Source of the DNA: Tetragenococcus solitarius NBRC 100494
GTDB lineage: Bacteria; Bacillota; Bacilli; Lactobacillales; Enterococcaceae
Length of the DNA stretch: 64,000 nt
Direction: 5' to 3'
Assembly (NCBI RefSeq): GCF_001544195.1
Contig: NZ_BCPY01000001.1
Span: 97,010-161,009, forward strand
Below are positions 7,232 to 18,810 of this stretch, in pieces; position 1 is the stretch's first letter, and every line of letters begins with the position of its first letter. The notes beneath the pieces were generated by a model. That model was not told the origin of the DNA and searched no databases. It saw nothing but the letters and a program-made list of their open reading frames with translations. The position numbers were made by a program, and so were the translations under genes.

Positions 7232-9091
7232 TTAATTATTCGTCATCGAACGGTATTTTTCGATGCTTTTTCGTTTTTGTTCACTAGTAATTAATAAATA
7301 ACTATTTTCTTTTACAGTACGATTAGAAAAACGATGATGAACTTCTTTAATCAAAGGAGATTCATCAGCAATAAATGTCAAATTGCCGTTGACTGTTGTA
7401 GGATAATTTCCTGGATTGATTAAAAGAGCTATATATTCATTGACAGAATAGCGCAGGATACCAAATAGGTGCGGTCCGTAAAAAAAGCAAACGTCGCCTT
7501 CTTTGAGTAAAGCATGTTCTTTACGAAAGTAAATCCACCTTTGACAGCTGTCGTAAATGTCCTGATCGATATTTTTCCATGGAAAAAATTTGCGATTTTC
7601 TGGATCTTTACCGCCAGTTAGACCAGCTTCGTCTCCATAATAAATACAAGGAATCCCTGGAAAAACAAACATCATAGCAAAAGCTAAGTCTAATTTTTTC
7701 AAATGTTTTCCTAGTTCTGAGAAAATTCTTTCAGTATCATGGGTGCCAATGTTATTTAAATTGTTGAAAAAAACATCCGCTGGATAATTCTCGTATAATT
7801 TCATCAATGCTTTTGCAACACTTTCAGGGGGCTTATTTTCATTTAATAAGTCTATGACACTATTACGTAAGGGATAATTCATCACGCCTTGCAAGTGATC
7901 GCCTAAAATATAATCTCGTCTTTGATTGTAAGATATCTTATTAGAAGCATCTTCCCAAACTTCGCCTAATAATACCTTTTCGGAAAAATTCTCTAAATTC
8001 TTCCTTATTCCCTTAATAAAGGTATCGGGAAGCTCATCAGCTACATCTAAGCGCCAACCATCTACGCCCATTTCTGTCCATTTGGTCAAGACACTATCTT
8101 CTTTACCATAAATAAATTGTTGGAAGGAATCGTCTGCTTTGTTTACTTCCGGCAAATCTTTAATCCCCCACCAGGAGGCATATTCGGTTGGATATTCATA
8201 AAAAGTAAACCAAGAATAATAAGGACTATGCCGATCATGATAAGCACCCGTATGCTCTCCATAGGCACCATCAACATTAAAATAACGGCTATGTTGACCC
8301 ACATGGCTAAAAACGCCATCTAAAATTAAATGCATATCATTTTCGTGCAAAGTATCTAACAGCCTTTTAAACTCTTCCTCTGTACCTAAAACTGGGTCTA
8401 TAGCGAAATAATCAGCCGTATCATAACGATGATTGCTGTTGGCCTCGAAAATAGGCGTTAAATAAATGCCGTTGACACCCAATTCTTTTAAATAAGGGAT
8501 TTTTTGTAAAATGCCCTTAAAGTTGCCCCCAAAAAAGTCCCAGCGTAAAATTTCACCTTCTGAATCTTTCACATATAGAGGATCATCTTCTTCAGTAGCA
8601 TAAATGTAAGAATTTTTCTTAGGAGAATTCACAATACGATTGGGGTTTCCATTGGCAAAACGATCCGGAAAAATTTGATAAAAAACCCCATTTCTATACC
8701 ACTCAGGTGCTTTTTCTTCCTTTTTATAACAAGTCACTTGAAAATCCCAAACTCTTTCAAAGGGTGAAAACTTTTGCCCTTCACCTCCTTCTTTGGTCGC
8801 TCCGTAAAGTTCTGTAACCACTTCATCGCCCTTTTTAGTTTGAATTTCAAAATGATAAAAGTATAGGCCTGAGCGTTGATTAAAAAAATACTCGCAGGAA
8901 AATTGTCCTTCTCCTTGCCTTTTCATAGAAATTATTTTTTCTGTCTGGAAATCCTTGTGGATAACTAATTTGACAGCCACGACTTCTTCAGCCATCACTT
9001 CAATGGTAAATGTCGCAACTTCATTTTCTTTAACTGCTCCAAAAGGTGTCTTATACGCAATTTTCCAAGGATTAAAGCGGATGACTGCCAT
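7232..9091 (-). CDS. Neopullulanase/maltogenic amylase (GH13)
   Basis: 619 residues from the ATG at 9091 (ribosome site AGGGGACA); an in-frame ATG at 9154 would overlap glgP by far more. An N-terminal beta-sandwich (about 1-125) precedes the GH13 barrel. The four conserved regions are DGVFSHVGQHS, GWRLDVADE (nucleophile Asp), LLGEVWEDA (acid/base Glu) and NNIGTHDTER (transition-state Asp). There is no signal peptide, so it acts inside the cell. It is the last gene of the glycogen operon and overlaps the glgP stop by 20 bases. The context suggests it trims branches or limit dextrins left by phosphorylase. Confidence 0.9.
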   Translation of the reverse strand: MAVIRFNPWKIAYKTPFGAVKENEVATFTIEVMAEEVVAVKLVIHKDFQTEKIISMKRQGEGQFSCEYFFNQRSGLYFYHFEIQTKKGDEVVTELYGATKEGGEGQKFSPFERVWDFQVTCYKKEEKAPEWYRNGVFYQIFPDRFANGNPNRIVNSPKKNSYIYATEEDDPLYVKDSEGEILRWDFFGGNFKGILQKIPYLKELGVNGIYLTPIFEANSNHRYDTADYFAIDPVLGTEEEFKRLLDTLHENDMHLILDGVFSHVGQHSRYFNVDGAYGEHTGAYHDRHSPYYSWFTFYEYPTEYASWWGIKDLPEVNKADDSFQQFIYGKEDSVLTKWTEMGVDGWRLDVADELPDTFIKGIRKNLENFSEKVLLGEVWEDASNKISYNQRRDYILGDHLQGVMNYPLRNSVIDLLNENKPPESVAKALMKLYENYPADVFFNNLNNIGTHDTERIFSELGKHLKKLDLAFAMMFVFPGIPCIYYGDEAGLTGGKDPENRKFFPWKNIDQDIYDSCQRWIYFRKEHALLKEGDVCFFYGPHLFGILRYSVNEYIALLINPGNYPTTVNGNLTFIADESPLIKEVHHRFSNRTVKENSYLLITSEQKRKSIEKYRSMTNN

Positions 9092-11507
9092 TGGTTGTCC
9101 CCTCTTTTTCTGTGTGAGCAAATATCGGTTCAATTTGCCAGATATCTTCTGCATAAGCTTTTACAGTGTCATCTGCTGAAAAGTTTCCAGCATTCGCGAT
9201 ATTTGCTAAACTTTTTTTCTGCCATAGCATCGAATCTTTGTAATCTTGATTAATCTGCTCTTGTGCTTTTACATAGTCATGAAAATCTCGTAATAAGAAA
9301 TATTCATCATTAAACTTCAATAAAGCGTCATAAATCTCTTGTCCTTCAAATTCGATGTTAGGAATCGTTCCATCCACAAAAGCATCCAAGATACGCCGCA
9401 AGTTTTCGTCTTCATCGTAGATTTTTTGCGAAGAATAATCTTGCTTTTCATAGTAATCATAAACTTCTTTTTCCGTTAAGCCAAAAATATAAATATTGTC
9501 ATCTCCAACAGCATCTCTAATTTCAACGTTGGCACCATCTAATGTCGCAATAGTTACAGCGCCATTTAACATCAATTTCATATTGCTGGTACCTGAGGCT
9601 TCTTTAGAAGCTAATGAAATTTGCTCGCTGACATCTGCAGCTGGAATAATTTTTTCAGCCAATGAAACATTATAATTAGGTAAAAATACAACTTTGATTT
9701 TATCTTGCAAAGAACGATCAGTATTAACCATGTTTGCTACCTCATTGATCGCTTTAATAATTGATTTCGCATAAGTATAACTAGGCGCAGCTTTTGCGCC
9801 AAAAATGAATACGCGCGGTGTTATATCCATTTCCGGATTATCTTTAATCTCAAAATATAATTTCAAAATGTGTAATAAATTCATTAGTTGTCGTTTATAA
9901 GCATGCAGTCGTTTAATTTGTACATCAAAAATAGCATTCGATGATACCTCAATCCCAGTAGTTTTCAGGATGTAATTGGCTAATTCTTCTTTTTTTACTA
10001 ATTTAGCTTCTCGTATTTTTGTTAAGGCGGCTTCATCATTTTGATAATTCATTAATAATTTTAAATCTTGCGGCGTCTTACGCCAAGAATCTGTAATTAA
10101 TTCATCAATAACATTCGCTAAGGGTTCGTTAGCCAATTGCAACCAACGACGTTCCGCAATTCCATTGGTTTTATTATTAAAACGTTCAGGGTAAATAACA
10201 TAAAAATCATGCAAAACAATAGATTTTAACAAATCAGAATGAATTTTTGCTACTCCATTGGTACTATGACTTCCAATAATTGCTAGATGTGCCATGTAAA
10301 CTTGATCATTTTGTAATGGACGCGTTCTTTGGATTAAATCTTGTGAATGAATCCCTTGTAAAGTTGTAACATAACGCCGGTCGATTTCCTCAATAATTTG
10401 ATATATTCTAGGAACAACTATTTTCATGAGGTAAATTGGCCATTTCTCTAAAGCCTCAGCCATAATAGTATGATTGGTATAGCTTAATACTTTGACAGTA
10501 ATATCCCAAGCAAACTCCCAGTTCAGTCCGTTCTCATCCACTAAAACACGCATTAATTCTGGTACGCACATCGCAGGATGCGTATCGTTAATATGAATAG
10601 CAATTTTTTCACTTAATGAATGCCATGGTAAATTGAGCTTTTTATAATAACGAATAATACTTTGTATCCCAGCAGATACAAAAAAGTATTCCTGAGCTAG
10701 ACGTACCAAACGACCACTTTCCTGTGAATCGTCGGGATATAAAACGGCTGTCAAATCCTCAACTGTACGTCTTTCATCTAAGCTTTGATATTTCGCTTCT
10801 TCTGAAATAGGAATTTCCACGCTCCATAAACGCATAGTATTTACAATACCATTCTGGTAACCAATCATTCCCGTATCATAAGGAACGGCACGTACAGTCG
10901 TCTGATTCTCTGCGACTGGCTGAAGTTTTCCGTTGGCTAAACGTTTCATATAAACATTGCCAAATAGTTTCACATCACAAGCTTTGCTTTCACGTCGTAT
11001 TTCCCAGACATTCCCTCTTTTTAACCATTCATCCGGAAGCTCTACTTGGTATCCATCCACGAATTGTTGTTTAAATAAACCATAATCATAACGAATCCCA
11101 TTTCCATTTCCAGGTAAACCACACGAAGCAATAGAATCCATAAAACAGGAAGCTAGTCTGCCTAAGCCACCATTACCTAAGGCCATATCCTTTTCAACCT
11201 CAGCTAATTCTTCAAGGTCAACATCAATATCTGCCAGCGTTGTCCTTACCTCATTCAAAATCCCTAAATTTAACAAATTGCTTTTCAACAGTTTTCCTGG
11301 TAGGAATTCAATTGAGAAATAATAGACTTGTTTTTGTTCTTCTGTTAGGTAATTTTTCCAGGTCTTATGCCATTTTTCATTGGATATAGCTTTGATCAGA
11401 CCACCTAAGCTATAAAACAACTCCACCGGGCCTGCGTCCTCTAACTCTAATGCATAAGTATCTCTTAATCGCTGGCGCAATTCTTTTTTTATCTCTTCTT
11501 TTGTCAA
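9072..11507 (-). CDS. glgP: Glycogen phosphorylase
   Basis: About 811 residues, the normal length of GlgP. It releases glucose-1-phosphate from glycogen using PLP. The start chosen is the TTG at 11507, preceded by a clear AGGAGG; the ATG at 11561 lies inside a hairpin region without a site. Conserved blocks are YYFSIEFLPGK, ALGNGGLGRLASCFMDS, HINDTHPA, and the PLP-binding region EASGTSNMKLMLNGAVTIATLDGANVEI (lysine in SNMKLM). It is separated from glgA by about 100 bases containing a hairpin, which may lower its expression relative to the synthesis genes. Confidence 0.95.
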   Translation of the reverse strand: MTKEEIKKELRQRLRDTYALELEDAGPVELFYSLGGLIKAISNEKWHKTWKNYLTEEQKQVYYFSIEFLPGKLLKSNLLNLGILNEVRTTLADIDVDLEELAEVEKDMALGNGGLGRLASCFMDSIASCGLPGNGNGIRYDYGLFKQQFVDGYQVELPDEWLKRGNVWEIRRESKACDVKLFGNVYMKRLANGKLQPVAENQTTVRAVPYDTGMIGYQNGIVNTMRLWSVEIPISEEAKYQSLDERRTVEDLTAVLYPDDSQESGRLVRLAQEYFFVSAGIQSIIRYYKKLNLPWHSLSEKIAIHINDTHPAMCVPELMRVLVDENGLNWEFAWDITVKVLSYTNHTIMAEALEKWPIYLMKIVVPRIYQIIEEIDRRYVTTLQGIHSQDLIQRTRPLQNDQVYMAHLAIIGSHSTNGVAKIHSDLLKSIVLHDFYVIYPERFNNKTNGIAERRWLQLANEPLANVIDELITDSWRKTPQDLKLLMNYQNDEAALTKIREAKLVKKEELANYILKTTGIEVSSNAIFDVQIKRLHAYKRQLMNLLHILKLYFEIKDNPEMDITPRVFIFGAKAAPSYTYAKSIIKAINEVANMVNTDRSLQDKIKVVFLPNYNVSLAEKIIPAADVSEQISLASKEASGTSNMKLMLNGAVTIATLDGANVEIRDAVGDDNIYIFGLTEKEVYDYYEKQDYSSQKIYDEDENLRRILDAFVDGTIPNIEFEGQEIYDALLKFNDEYFLLRDFHDYVKAQEQINQDYKDSMLWQKKSLANIANAGNFSADDTVKAYAEDIWQIEPIFAHTEKEGTTNGSHPL

Positions 11508-11553
11508 AAAAATCTTGCCTCCTGTTCTGTTTTTACGTAGATTTTCTTCGGTT

Positions 11554-11600
11554 AAAAGCAAGCTAAAAAAGGAATAAACACCATATTTCAGCTTGCTTTT
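11554..11600 (-). terminator. Intra-operon hairpin between glgA and glgP
   Basis: Perfect 11-bp arms AAAAGCAAGCT (11554-11564) and AGCTTGCTTTT (11590-11600) with a 25-base loop, 9 bases after the glgA stop codon. On the minus strand the stem ends in TTTT. It may act as a partial terminator or an mRNA-stabilising end inside the operon. Confidence 0.65.
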
Positions 11601-11609
11601 CGTTAACTT

Positions 11610-13049
11610 TTAATCTTTCGTTTGTAACTGCTGATACATATCAAGGTATTTATGGCAACTGCGGGTCCAACTAAAATCTTGGGTCATCGCTGCTTGAACT
11701 AATTTCTGCCAAGTCTCAGGAGAAAATTCATATAGCTCTATTGCTTTTTTGATACACTCAATAAGTCTAAAGGAGGAATATTCCTGAAAGCCAAAACCAG
11801 TACCTGTCCCTTCAACTGGATTAAAAGGAGTAACGGTATCTTTAAGCCCCCCTATTTCATGAACAACAGGTATAGTTCCATAGCGCATAGCAATCATCTG
11901 CGATAAACCACAAGGCTCAAAAGCTGAAGGCATTAGGAAAATATCCGCACTAGCGTACATCTGCTGTGCTAATTTGGTATCAAAATCAATCACTACGGTA
12001 CTGTTTGTCGGATACCTTTGAGCAATTTCTGTAAAACCTCGTTCAAAATCTGGATCCCCTGTACCTAACAAGATAAATTGGACATCCATTTGCAGCAAGT
12101 TTTCAAATTCATCAAGCAAAAGATGAAATCCCTTTTGATAAGTTAAACGGCTAACTACAGCAATTAAAGGAACAGAAGTATTCACATCTAAACCCATCAA
12201 TTTTTGCATAGCTACCTTATTTTGTTGTTTTCCTGTTAAATTTTCTACAGAGTAATGAACATCCAATGCTGGATCTGTTTCAGGATCATTTAGTTCATAA
12301 TCAATCCCATTTAAAATACCACTTAGCTTACCAGCTTCCATACGCAAAATCACTTCCAAGCCACAGCCAAACTCAGGCGTTTGAATTTCTTCGGCATAAG
12401 AAGGACTTACTGTAGTCACCTTATCTGCATACAAAATCCCAGCTTTCATAAAGTTTAATGCATCCCCTAAACGTAAGGTTCCGTCCTCATAACGCTCAGT
12501 ACCCATACCAAATAAATCTGGTAAAATTTGGGGACCATATTGACCTTGAAATTGTATATTATGGATAGTTAAAACGGTACGGATATTACGATAAGCTTTA
12601 ATCCAATGATACTTTTCCTTTAATAAAAAAGGAATCATTGCCGTATGATAGTCATTTACGTGTAAAATGTCAGGAATAAAATCAATTTTTTCCATTAACT
12701 CGATGACCGCCATTTGAAAGTAAGCAAAACGTTCGCCGTCATCATAATAGCCATATAGCTCCTCTCGGTCAAAATAGTAAAGGTTATCAATAAAGTAATA
12801 AGTCACTTCATCGATTGTTATTTTTTTTACGCCGCAGTATTGTTTTCGCCAACCTACATTAACTTCAAAATGAAGAACATCTTCTAATTGTTTTTTATAA
12901 GTATCAGACATTTTAGTAAAATAAGGTAAAACAACTGCGGTTTCTACGTTTTCTTTGGCAAGTACTTTAGGTAACGTTCCTATAACGTCGCCTAGACCGC
13001 CTGTTTTAAAAAATGGTGCACATTCTGCCGCTGCGAAAAGAAGCTTCAT
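11610..13049 (-). CDS. glgA: Glycogen synthase (ADP-glucose type)
   Basis: 479 residues, the typical bacterial GlgA length (GT5, GT-B fold). It adds glucose from ADP-glucose to alpha-1,4 chains. The N-terminal substrate-binding motif is [10 protein letters not shown] (about residues 15-24). The C-terminal domain carries [13 protein letters not shown] and the catalytic block [23 protein letters not shown]. It starts only 3 bases after the glgD stop, so it is translationally close-coupled. Confidence 0.96.
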   Translation of the reverse strand: MKLLFAAAECAPFFKTGGLGDVIGTLPKVLAKENVETAVVLPYFTKMSDTYKKQLEDVLHFEVNVGWRKQYCGVKKITIDEVTYYFIDNLYYFDREELYGYYDDGERFAYFQMAVIELMEKIDFIPDILHVNDYHTAMIPFLLKEKYHWIKAYRNIRTVLTIHNIQFQGQYGPQILPDLFGMGTERYEDGTLRLGDALNFMKAGILYADKVTTVSPSYAEEIQTPEFGCGLEVILRMEAGKLSGILNGIDYELNDPETDPALDVHYSVENLTGKQQNKVAMQKLMGLDVNTSVPLIAVVSRLTYQKGFHLLLDEFENLLQMDVQFILLGTGDPDFERGFTEIAQRYPTNSTVVIDFDTKLAQQMYASADIFLMPSAFEPCGLSQMIAMRYGTIPVVHEIGGLKDTVTPFNPVEGTGTGFGFQEYSSFRLIECIKKAIELYEFSPETWQKLVQAAMTQDFSWTRSCHKYLDMYQQLQTKD

Positions 13050-13052
13050 CGT

Positions 13053-14192
13053 TTAACCTCCAATAATATCTTGTGTCACATGACTGCCTTTTTCAATCAC
13101 TACTGGTTTTTCAGGCGTCCCTTCAATACGTACCCCTTCATCTACCACAACATTCTTATCCAAAATAGCACAACGTACAGTAGCACTTGATTTTACTATA
13201 TTGCTTGGGAAAATCAGCGAATCAAATACTTCAGCACCTTCTTTGATGCTTGTCCCTCGCCCGACTAGAGTTCGTTCCACGCGTCCTTCAATCATACAAC
13301 CTGTTGCAAATTGACTATTATTGACAATCGAAGTTTCTGAGTAAAATGTCGGTACTTCGTTTTTCATTTTCGTATAAACTTTTTGACTAGAGTATAGTAA
13401 AGCATTAAATTTTTGTGTATCTAACATGTCCATATTCGCACGATAATAAGATAAAACATCAAATATATTATTTAAATAGCCGGTATATTCATAAGCATTA
13501 GTTGAAGAGCTGATACGTTCACGCAAAAAGCTTTCCACATTGCCCAAGACACCACCCGCTTGCTTTTGTTGTAAGATTTCAATTAAAAGGTCTGTTTTAA
13601 TAATAAAGATATCTGCGCAAAGATTTACTTCTTCTTGTGTGGTAATATCTTTAGCAAATGTTTTTTCTCTAATCGTATGTTCATTATCTAAAGTAAATAA
13701 AAGATCATCATCTTGAGTTTTATCCATACTTACTTTTTTATAAACTACTGTCATATCCTGTTGTCTTGATTGATGAATATGAAGTAACGTTTTTAAATCA
13801 ATGTTGCATAAAATTTTACTGTTCATATATACAGCATATTCAGATTTTGACTTGCGTAAATAATCAATCACCACATCGTAATAACTGCTATTATTATCAT
13901 CTTTACGAATAAAATCCTGATAAGTATGAACAAAAAAATGATTTTGAATACCATCTAAATTCCACTCTTTACCCCCGCCCAAATGATCAAAGACTGAGCG
14001 TGTTTCGCCTTCATTAAAAACCATAAAAAGAGATTTTATATTCGCATTGGCAACATTTGATAAATTAAAATCGATTAAACGATATTTTCCATCAAAAGGT
14101 AAAGTGGCTAAAGGACGATTTTTGATTAGAGGCATTAAACCATTATAACGATGCAAATTTCCTACCAATGCACACATTTTATTAGTCTTCAT
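13053..14192 (-). CDS. glgD: Glucose-1-phosphate adenylyltransferase regulatory subunit
   Basis: 379 residues, homologous to GlgC but with a changed N-terminal loop: the GGxGTRL pyrophosphorylase signature is replaced by [23 protein letters not shown], while [12 protein letters not shown] is kept. This is the hallmark of GlgD, which in Firmicutes associates with GlgC and raises its activity (known for the family). The C-terminus has left-handed beta-helix hexapeptides. The start overlaps the end of glgC by 11 bases. Confidence 0.93.
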   Translation of the reverse strand: MKTNKMCALVGNLHRYNGLMPLIKNRPLATLPFDGKYRLIDFNLSNVANANIKSLFMVFNEGETRSVFDHLGGGKEWNLDGIQNHFFVHTYQDFIRKDDNNSSYYDVVIDYLRKSKSEYAVYMNSKILCNIDLKTLLHIHQSRQQDMTVVYKKVSMDKTQDDDLLFTLDNEHTIREKTFAKDITTQEEVNLCADIFIIKTDLLIEILQQKQAGGVLGNVESFLRERISSSTNAYEYTGYLNNIFDVLSYYRANMDMLDTQKFNALLYSSQKVYTKMKNEVPTFYSETSIVNNSQFATGCMIEGRVERTLVGRGTSIKEGAEVFDSLIFPSNIVKSSATVRCAILDKNVVVDEGVRIEGTPEKPVVIEKGSHVTQDIIGG

Positions 14193-15324
14193 CCATCGTC
14201 ACCCCAATCACTTCATTATAACCAACAACTTCTATCTCTTCTGTTCCATCAATTTCAGCGTTATCTCCAATAATGGCGTTTTCACCAATAATGGCTCGTT
14301 TAACAACCACATTTTTGCCGATTGTTGCCCCTGACATAATGACACTATCGGATACCGAAGCACCATCTTTTATTTGGACATCGTCTGATAAAATGCTATG
14401 TTTTACATCCCCAGCGATATAACAACCATCCGAAATTAACGAATCTTTAGCTGAACCCATTTCAGTGATAAAATGAGGAGGAGAAATACGATTTTTAGAA
14501 TAAATGCGCCACCCTTTATCCCGGATATCTAACTCCATCTCTGGATCTAAAAATTCCATATTCGCTTCCCAAAGAGAATCAATCGTTCCGACATCTTTCC
14601 AATAACCTTTAAAACGATAAGCAACTACATTTTCTCCACTATCAAGGTAAGCGGGAATCACATGTTTTCCGAAGTCGCTCATCGTACTATCTTTAGCGTA
14701 GCTGGTACGCAAAACACTTCGCAAACGTCCCCAGTTAAAGATATAAATCCCCATCGAAGCTAAGTTGCTTTTTGGGTTTTCAGGTTTTTCTTCAAATTCA
14801 ATAATTCGATCATTTTCATCTGTATTCATAATGCCAAATCTGGAAGCTTCCTTGAATGGAACTTCAATAACTGCTACCGAAAGCGATGCCCTTTTTTTCT
14901 TATGATTTTCAAGCATGGCTTCATAATCCATTTTATAAATATGGTCTCCCGATAAAATTAAAACATATTGTGGATCTAAGCGGTCAATATAATCCATATT
15001 TTGATAAATCGCATGGGCTGTTCCTTCAAACCATTTACTCCCTTCCGAGCTTGAATAAGGTTGTAAAATCGTTGCTCCTGAATCAATTCCATCTAAGCCC
15101 CAGCTAGCTCCGTTTCCTATATGAGCGTTTAACTCTAAAGGCTGGTATTGCGTGACAACCCCTACATTTTTAATGCCAGAATTAGCACAATTACTTAATG
15201 TAAAATCAATAATTCGATAACGCCCGCCAAACGGCACACCAGGTTTAGCCATATTCTTTGTGAGTTTTCCTAAACGCGTTCCTTGTCCGCCTGCTAAAAT
15301 CATAGCTACTGTTTCTGTTTTCAT
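14182..15324 (-). CDS. glgC: Glucose-1-phosphate adenylyltransferase catalytic subunit
   Basis: 380 residues. It makes ADP-glucose from ATP and glucose-1-phosphate, the committed step of glycogen synthesis. The motif [21 protein letters not shown] is at the N-terminus, [13 protein letters not shown] follows, then the sugar-binding EEKP and the [10 protein letters not shown] block; the tail is a beta-helix. The nearest strong GGAGG (complement of 15346-15350) is 21 bases before this ATG, too far for direct use. A seven-codon frame starting at GTG 15341 ends with a TGA that overlaps the ATG, so re-initiation coupling is possible. Confidence 0.96.
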   Translation of the reverse strand: MKTETVAMILAGGQGTRLGKLTKNMAKPGVPFGGRYRIIDFTLSNCANSGIKNVGVVTQYQPLELNAHIGNGASWGLDGIDSGATILQPYSSSEGSKWFEGTAHAIYQNMDYIDRLDPQYVLILSGDHIYKMDYEAMLENHKKKRASLSVAVIEVPFKEASRFGIMNTDENDRIIEFEEKPENPKSNLASMGIYIFNWGRLRSVLRTSYAKDSTMSDFGKHVIPAYLDSGENVVAYRFKGYWKDVGTIDSLWEANMEFLDPEMELDIRDKGWRIYSKNRISPPHFITEMGSAKDSLISDGCYIAGDVKHSILSDDVQIKDGASVSDSVIMSGATIGKNVVVKRAIIGENAIIGDNAEIDGTEEIEVVGYNEVIGVTMDED

Positions 15325-15375
15325 TGTTTCGGTGAAAACACCTTTCCTCCTCTCAATTATTCCTAACTATTGCTG

Positions 15376-17262
15376 CTAACTTGTGTGTATTTTTTCCGGT
15401 TTAATAATTAAAGCACCTAAAGCTGGTAAAATCGTTTGAATTTGATAATCGAATTGTTTAAAAGGTTGCTCAACACTTTGACAACTAGTGTTGTTTTTTG
15501 TCCATGTTCCACCAAACTCTGTTTTTTCAGTATTTAAAACCTCTTGATAACTTCCAGGATAGGGAACACCAATCGCAAAATTTTGTCTTTCTATCGGTGC
15601 CAAATTTAATGCTACAATTAAAAAGTCCTTTTTGGTTTTTGATTTGCGAATAAATGTCAATGTACTTTCCGCTGTATTATCTGCATCGATAATCTCTATC
15701 GTTTCAGCTGTATCTTCTAACTCCCACAAACTACGTTCTTGCTTATATAGAGCATTCAACTTTGCAGTAAAAGTCTGCATTTTTTTATTTAATTCATCTT
15801 CTAGGTTTCCCCACTCCAAGCCTTCATCATATTTCCATTCCAAAAACTGTCCATATTCACTACCCATAAACAGTAATTTTTTCCCGGGATGTGTCATCAT
15901 GAAAGTATACATATTACGTAAATGAGCGAACTGCTTATACCGATCTCCCCACATTTTATGCATTAAACTCTTTTTCCCATGAACAACTTCATCATGTGAA
16001 AAAGGCAGAATATAGTGTTCATTCATCATATACATAAAAGAAAAGGTCAATAAGTGGAAGTTATCTTTGCGAAAAATAGGGTCCATCTCATAAAATCGTA
16101 ATACATCGTTCATCCAGCCCATATTCCACTTATAATCAAATCCTAAGGCACCACTTTCAATCATTCCTGTAATTTTCGTTTCAGAACTGCTTTCTTCTGC
16201 CATCATCACTGCTTGTGGAAAGGCCAGTTTGATTACTGCATTTAATTTTTGTAAAAAATAATAACCTTCAAAATTACGATTTCCTCCTTCATGATTGGGC
16301 TGCCAAGGTCCCTCATCGTAATCCAAATACAGCATGCTAGAAACAGCATCCACGCGCATCCCATCAATGTGGTAAACTTCAAACCAAAATAAAGCGCTTG
16401 AAATCAAAAAACTTTGTACTTGTGGTTTGCCTAAATCAAAACAAATGGTCCCCCAACGAATGTTGTGAGCTCGATTTGGATCTTCATACTCAAATGTTGG
16501 TGTACCATCATAATAAGGAAGTGTGTCCTCATTAATACAAAAATGCGCAGGTACCCAATCAACAAATACACCAATATTATTTTGATGACAACTATCTACA
16601 AAATCACGAAATTCTTCGGGTGTAACATAATAAGAAGATAGTGCGAAAAAACCCGTCAATTGATAGCCCCAGGAAGCCCCGAGAGGATGTTCCATTAATG
16701 GAAGAAATTCGATATGTGTATAGCCCATTTCTTTTACATAGGGAATTAGCTCTTTTCTTAATTCATCAAAGGTATATGGTTGTCCGTCTTCATAATGTTG
16801 CCAAGAACTGGCATGAACTTCATAAATATTCATAGGACGTTTTAATGTTTTCGTTTTTTTCTGGCGTCCACGCCATAAATTATCGTGCCATTTTTTTTCC
16901 GCTATCGTATACACAACGGCTGCTGTACCAGGCCTTTTTTCAAAGCGAATCGCAAAAGGATCAATTTTCATAATTTTACGGCCATTTGCTTGCTCGACTA
17001 AAAATTTGTATAATTGTCCTTCTTCAGGCAAAGAGGTTGAGATTTCCCATACACCAGATTTTTCCCTTTTCTCCATTGGTAAAGATTCGTCCCAACCATT
17101 AAAATCTCCAACCAGGTACACTTGTCTAGCATTTGGTGCCCATACCCGGAAAACGTATCCGTTTTCATTTTTGCGTAAACCTAAAAAGTGCTGAACATAA
17201 AAATTTTCTCCCGTTAAAAATCGCTGCTCAGCTTCTAAAACTTCTTTACTTGTTTCGAGCAT
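15376..17262 (-). CDS. glgB: 1,4-alpha-glucan branching enzyme
   Basis: 628 residues, first gene of the glycogen operon. It makes the alpha-1,6 branches. An N-terminal CBM48 domain ([20 protein letters not shown], about 35-55) precedes the GH13_9 barrel with [15 protein letters not shown] (nucleophile Asp), VMMAEESS (acid/base Glu) and [11 protein letters not shown] (third acid). The short N-terminus, without the extra N1 domain of E. coli GlgB, is usual in Firmicutes. The ATG follows a GGAGGG ribosome site. Confidence 0.96.
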   Translation of the reverse strand: MLETSKEVLEAEQRFLTGENFYVQHFLGLRKNENGYVFRVWAPNARQVYLVGDFNGWDESLPMEKREKSGVWEISTSLPEEGQLYKFLVEQANGRKIMKIDPFAIRFEKRPGTAAVVYTIAEKKWHDNLWRGRQKKTKTLKRPMNIYEVHASSWQHYEDGQPYTFDELRKELIPYVKEMGYTHIEFLPLMEHPLGASWGYQLTGFFALSSYYVTPEEFRDFVDSCHQNNIGVFVDWVPAHFCINEDTLPYYDGTPTFEYEDPNRAHNIRWGTICFDLGKPQVQSFLISSALFWFEVYHIDGMRVDAVSSMLYLDYDEGPWQPNHEGGNRNFEGYYFLQKLNAVIKLAFPQAVMMAEESSSETKITGMIESGALGFDYKWNMGWMNDVLRFYEMDPIFRKDNFHLLTFSFMYMMNEHYILPFSHDEVVHGKKSLMHKMWGDRYKQFAHLRNMYTFMMTHPGKKLLFMGSEYGQFLEWKYDEGLEWGNLEDELNKKMQTFTAKLNALYKQERSLWELEDTAETIEIIDADNTAESTLTFIRKSKTKKDFLIVALNLAPIERQNFAIGVPYPGSYQEVLNTEKTEFGGTWTKNNTSCQSVEQPFKQFDYQIQTILPALGALIIKPEKIHTS

Positions 17263-17315
17263 AACAACCCTCCTTTGAAAAATAACAAAACAACATCTAA
17301 AATGATGAATTTATT

Positions 17316-17365
17316 AGTTAACTATTATTGCTAACTCCATTATAGCACAAACATCAGCATTTCAA
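17316..17365 (-). promoter_or_regulatory. Glycogen operon promoter and adjoining inverted repeat
   Basis: On the minus strand there is TTGAAA (complement of 17360-17365), a 15-base spacer and an extended -10 TGCTATAAT (TATAAT complement of 17339-17344). Just past the -10, where transcription should start, is an inverted repeat: AGTTAAC (17316-17322), 7 bases, GCTAACT (17330-17336). A repressor bound there would block the start; the protein is unknown. Confidence 0.65.
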
Positions 17366-17670
17366 GTGAATTTTTTAAAGATTCTAAAAAATAACAAAGA
17401 CACAAAATATAAAGGAAACATTTTATAAAAATGACATTTTCGCTATTATTTTCAGTAGCATATGAAACAAACTATTTTATTTATCCATCCCTTTTTTCAT
17501 TTTTTTCACAAAAAAAAGCGCTAAAATTAGCGTCTGCGCCTTTATTTCTTAGTATTAAATTTTATAAAGTAGGATTTTTTTCACAAAATTCGAAAGATAA
17601 AAATGATTTACTAGTTATTAATAAATAAATACACTTAAAAAAATAACTAATAAAATATTCTTAGTAAAAA
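17366..17670. other. AT-rich gene-free stretch
   Basis: No gene recognised. The composition is very AT-rich with many A/T tracts and a small GC palindrome near 17517-17540 (AGCGCTAAAATTAGCG). An open frame at 17431-17628 lacks a ribosome site and any protein-like pattern. Confidence 0.6.
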
Positions 17671-17714
17671 ACCTTTAAGACATAAAAAGAATTATCCTCT
17701 TATGTCTTAAAGGT
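17671..17714 (-). terminator. Terminator of ppaC
   Basis: Arms ACCTTTAAGACATA (17671-17684) and TATGTCTTAAAGGT (17701-17714) form a perfect 14-bp stem followed on the minus strand by six T. Confidence 0.9.
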
Positions 17715-17728
17715 CTTATCTTATAAAA

Positions 17729-18655
17729 TTACTGAAAACTTGCAGTCAAAGGGGGCACAACTTGTTTTTTACGAGAAACAACACCCTTTAGAAAAGCACG
17801 ATGATTATTTAATTTTACATCAAAAGCTTTTTCAACCATTTCGCTCGGCTCACCAATCACAAGGAGTTCCGAATCACTATCTAAGATATTTGTCACCAAA
17901 AGCACAAACAAATCATAATTATTCTCATTATTGGCTTTTTTCATAGCTTTTTCAAGCTCATCTTGCCGATCAAAGACTTCTTGTAAATCCACCGTGTTCA
18001 CTTGAGCGATACGTACTGTTTTATCACCCATAGGAAAACTTTTAGCATCCATATCTAATAAGACATCTGCTGATTTATCACTAAGATTTGTACCTGCTTT
18101 AAGCATTTCTAAACCATAGCTATCAACATCTACACTAGCTATTTCTGCTAATTCTTTGGCGGCATCAATGTCTTCTTGCGTACATGTTGGTGATTTAAAC
18201 AACAAGGTATCTGAGATAATAGCAGATAGCATAATACCAGCAATTGCTTTTGCAGGAGTTAAACCAGCTTCTTTGTATAGCTTCAAAATAATGGTACTCG
18301 TGCATCCTACTGGTTCAGCACGATAATACAGCGGATCAGTGGTGTTAAAATTTGCCACACGATGATGATCCACTACAGACAATATTTTAAGGTTTTCAAT
18401 ATCAGTTACGCTTTGTTGAAATTCGTTATGATCAACCAACATAACATCAGAGGTCTCATTACTAGCCTTAGTAATGACACGTGGTGCTGTTAAATCGAAA
18501 TAATCCAAAGCAAATTGCGTTTCTTCACTAGCTTCTCCCAAAGCAACAGCTTCAGTATCTTGTCCTTTTTGTTTTTGTAATTCAGAAAAAGCAATGGCCG
18601 CCCCAATCGCATCTGTGTCAGGATTTTGGTGACCAAAAACTAAAACCTTTGCCAT
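17729..18655 (-). CDS. ppaC: Manganese-dependent inorganic pyrophosphatase (DHH family II)
   Basis: 309 residues from the ATG at 18655 (TTGGAG ribosome site), the usual length of family II pyrophosphatases. It splits pyrophosphate to drive biosynthesis, including the neighbouring ADP-glucose step. Motifs are [15 protein letters not shown] (metal ligands), [17 protein letters not shown] (the DHH-type motif) and C-terminal [10 protein letters not shown] for substrate binding. It is a single gene with its own terminator. Confidence 0.95.
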   Translation of the reverse strand: MAKVLVFGHQNPDTDAIGAAIAFSELQKQKGQDTEAVALGEASEETQFALDYFDLTAPRVITKASNETSDVMLVDHNEFQQSVTDIENLKILSVVDHHRVANFNTTDPLYYRAEPVGCTSTIILKLYKEAGLTPAKAIAGIMLSAIISDTLLFKSPTCTQEDIDAAKELAEIASVDVDSYGLEMLKAGTNLSDKSADVLLDMDAKSFPMGDKTVRIAQVNTVDLQEVFDRQDELEKAMKKANNENNYDLFVLLVTNILDSDSELLVIGEPSEMVEKAFDVKLNNHRAFLKGVVSRKKQVVPPLTASFQ

Positions 18656-18810
18656 AACCTTCACTCCAATCTTTCTCTTCATTAATATGATAGCAAAAAG
18701 TTTTACAAATTTCCATAATTTTCATAAGATGAAAAAAGTCGAATCGCCTAACACTTTCGTCGTTTCCCTTTTTCAATAATAAAAAAAGAAATTGTAGCAT
18801 AAGGAAAACA

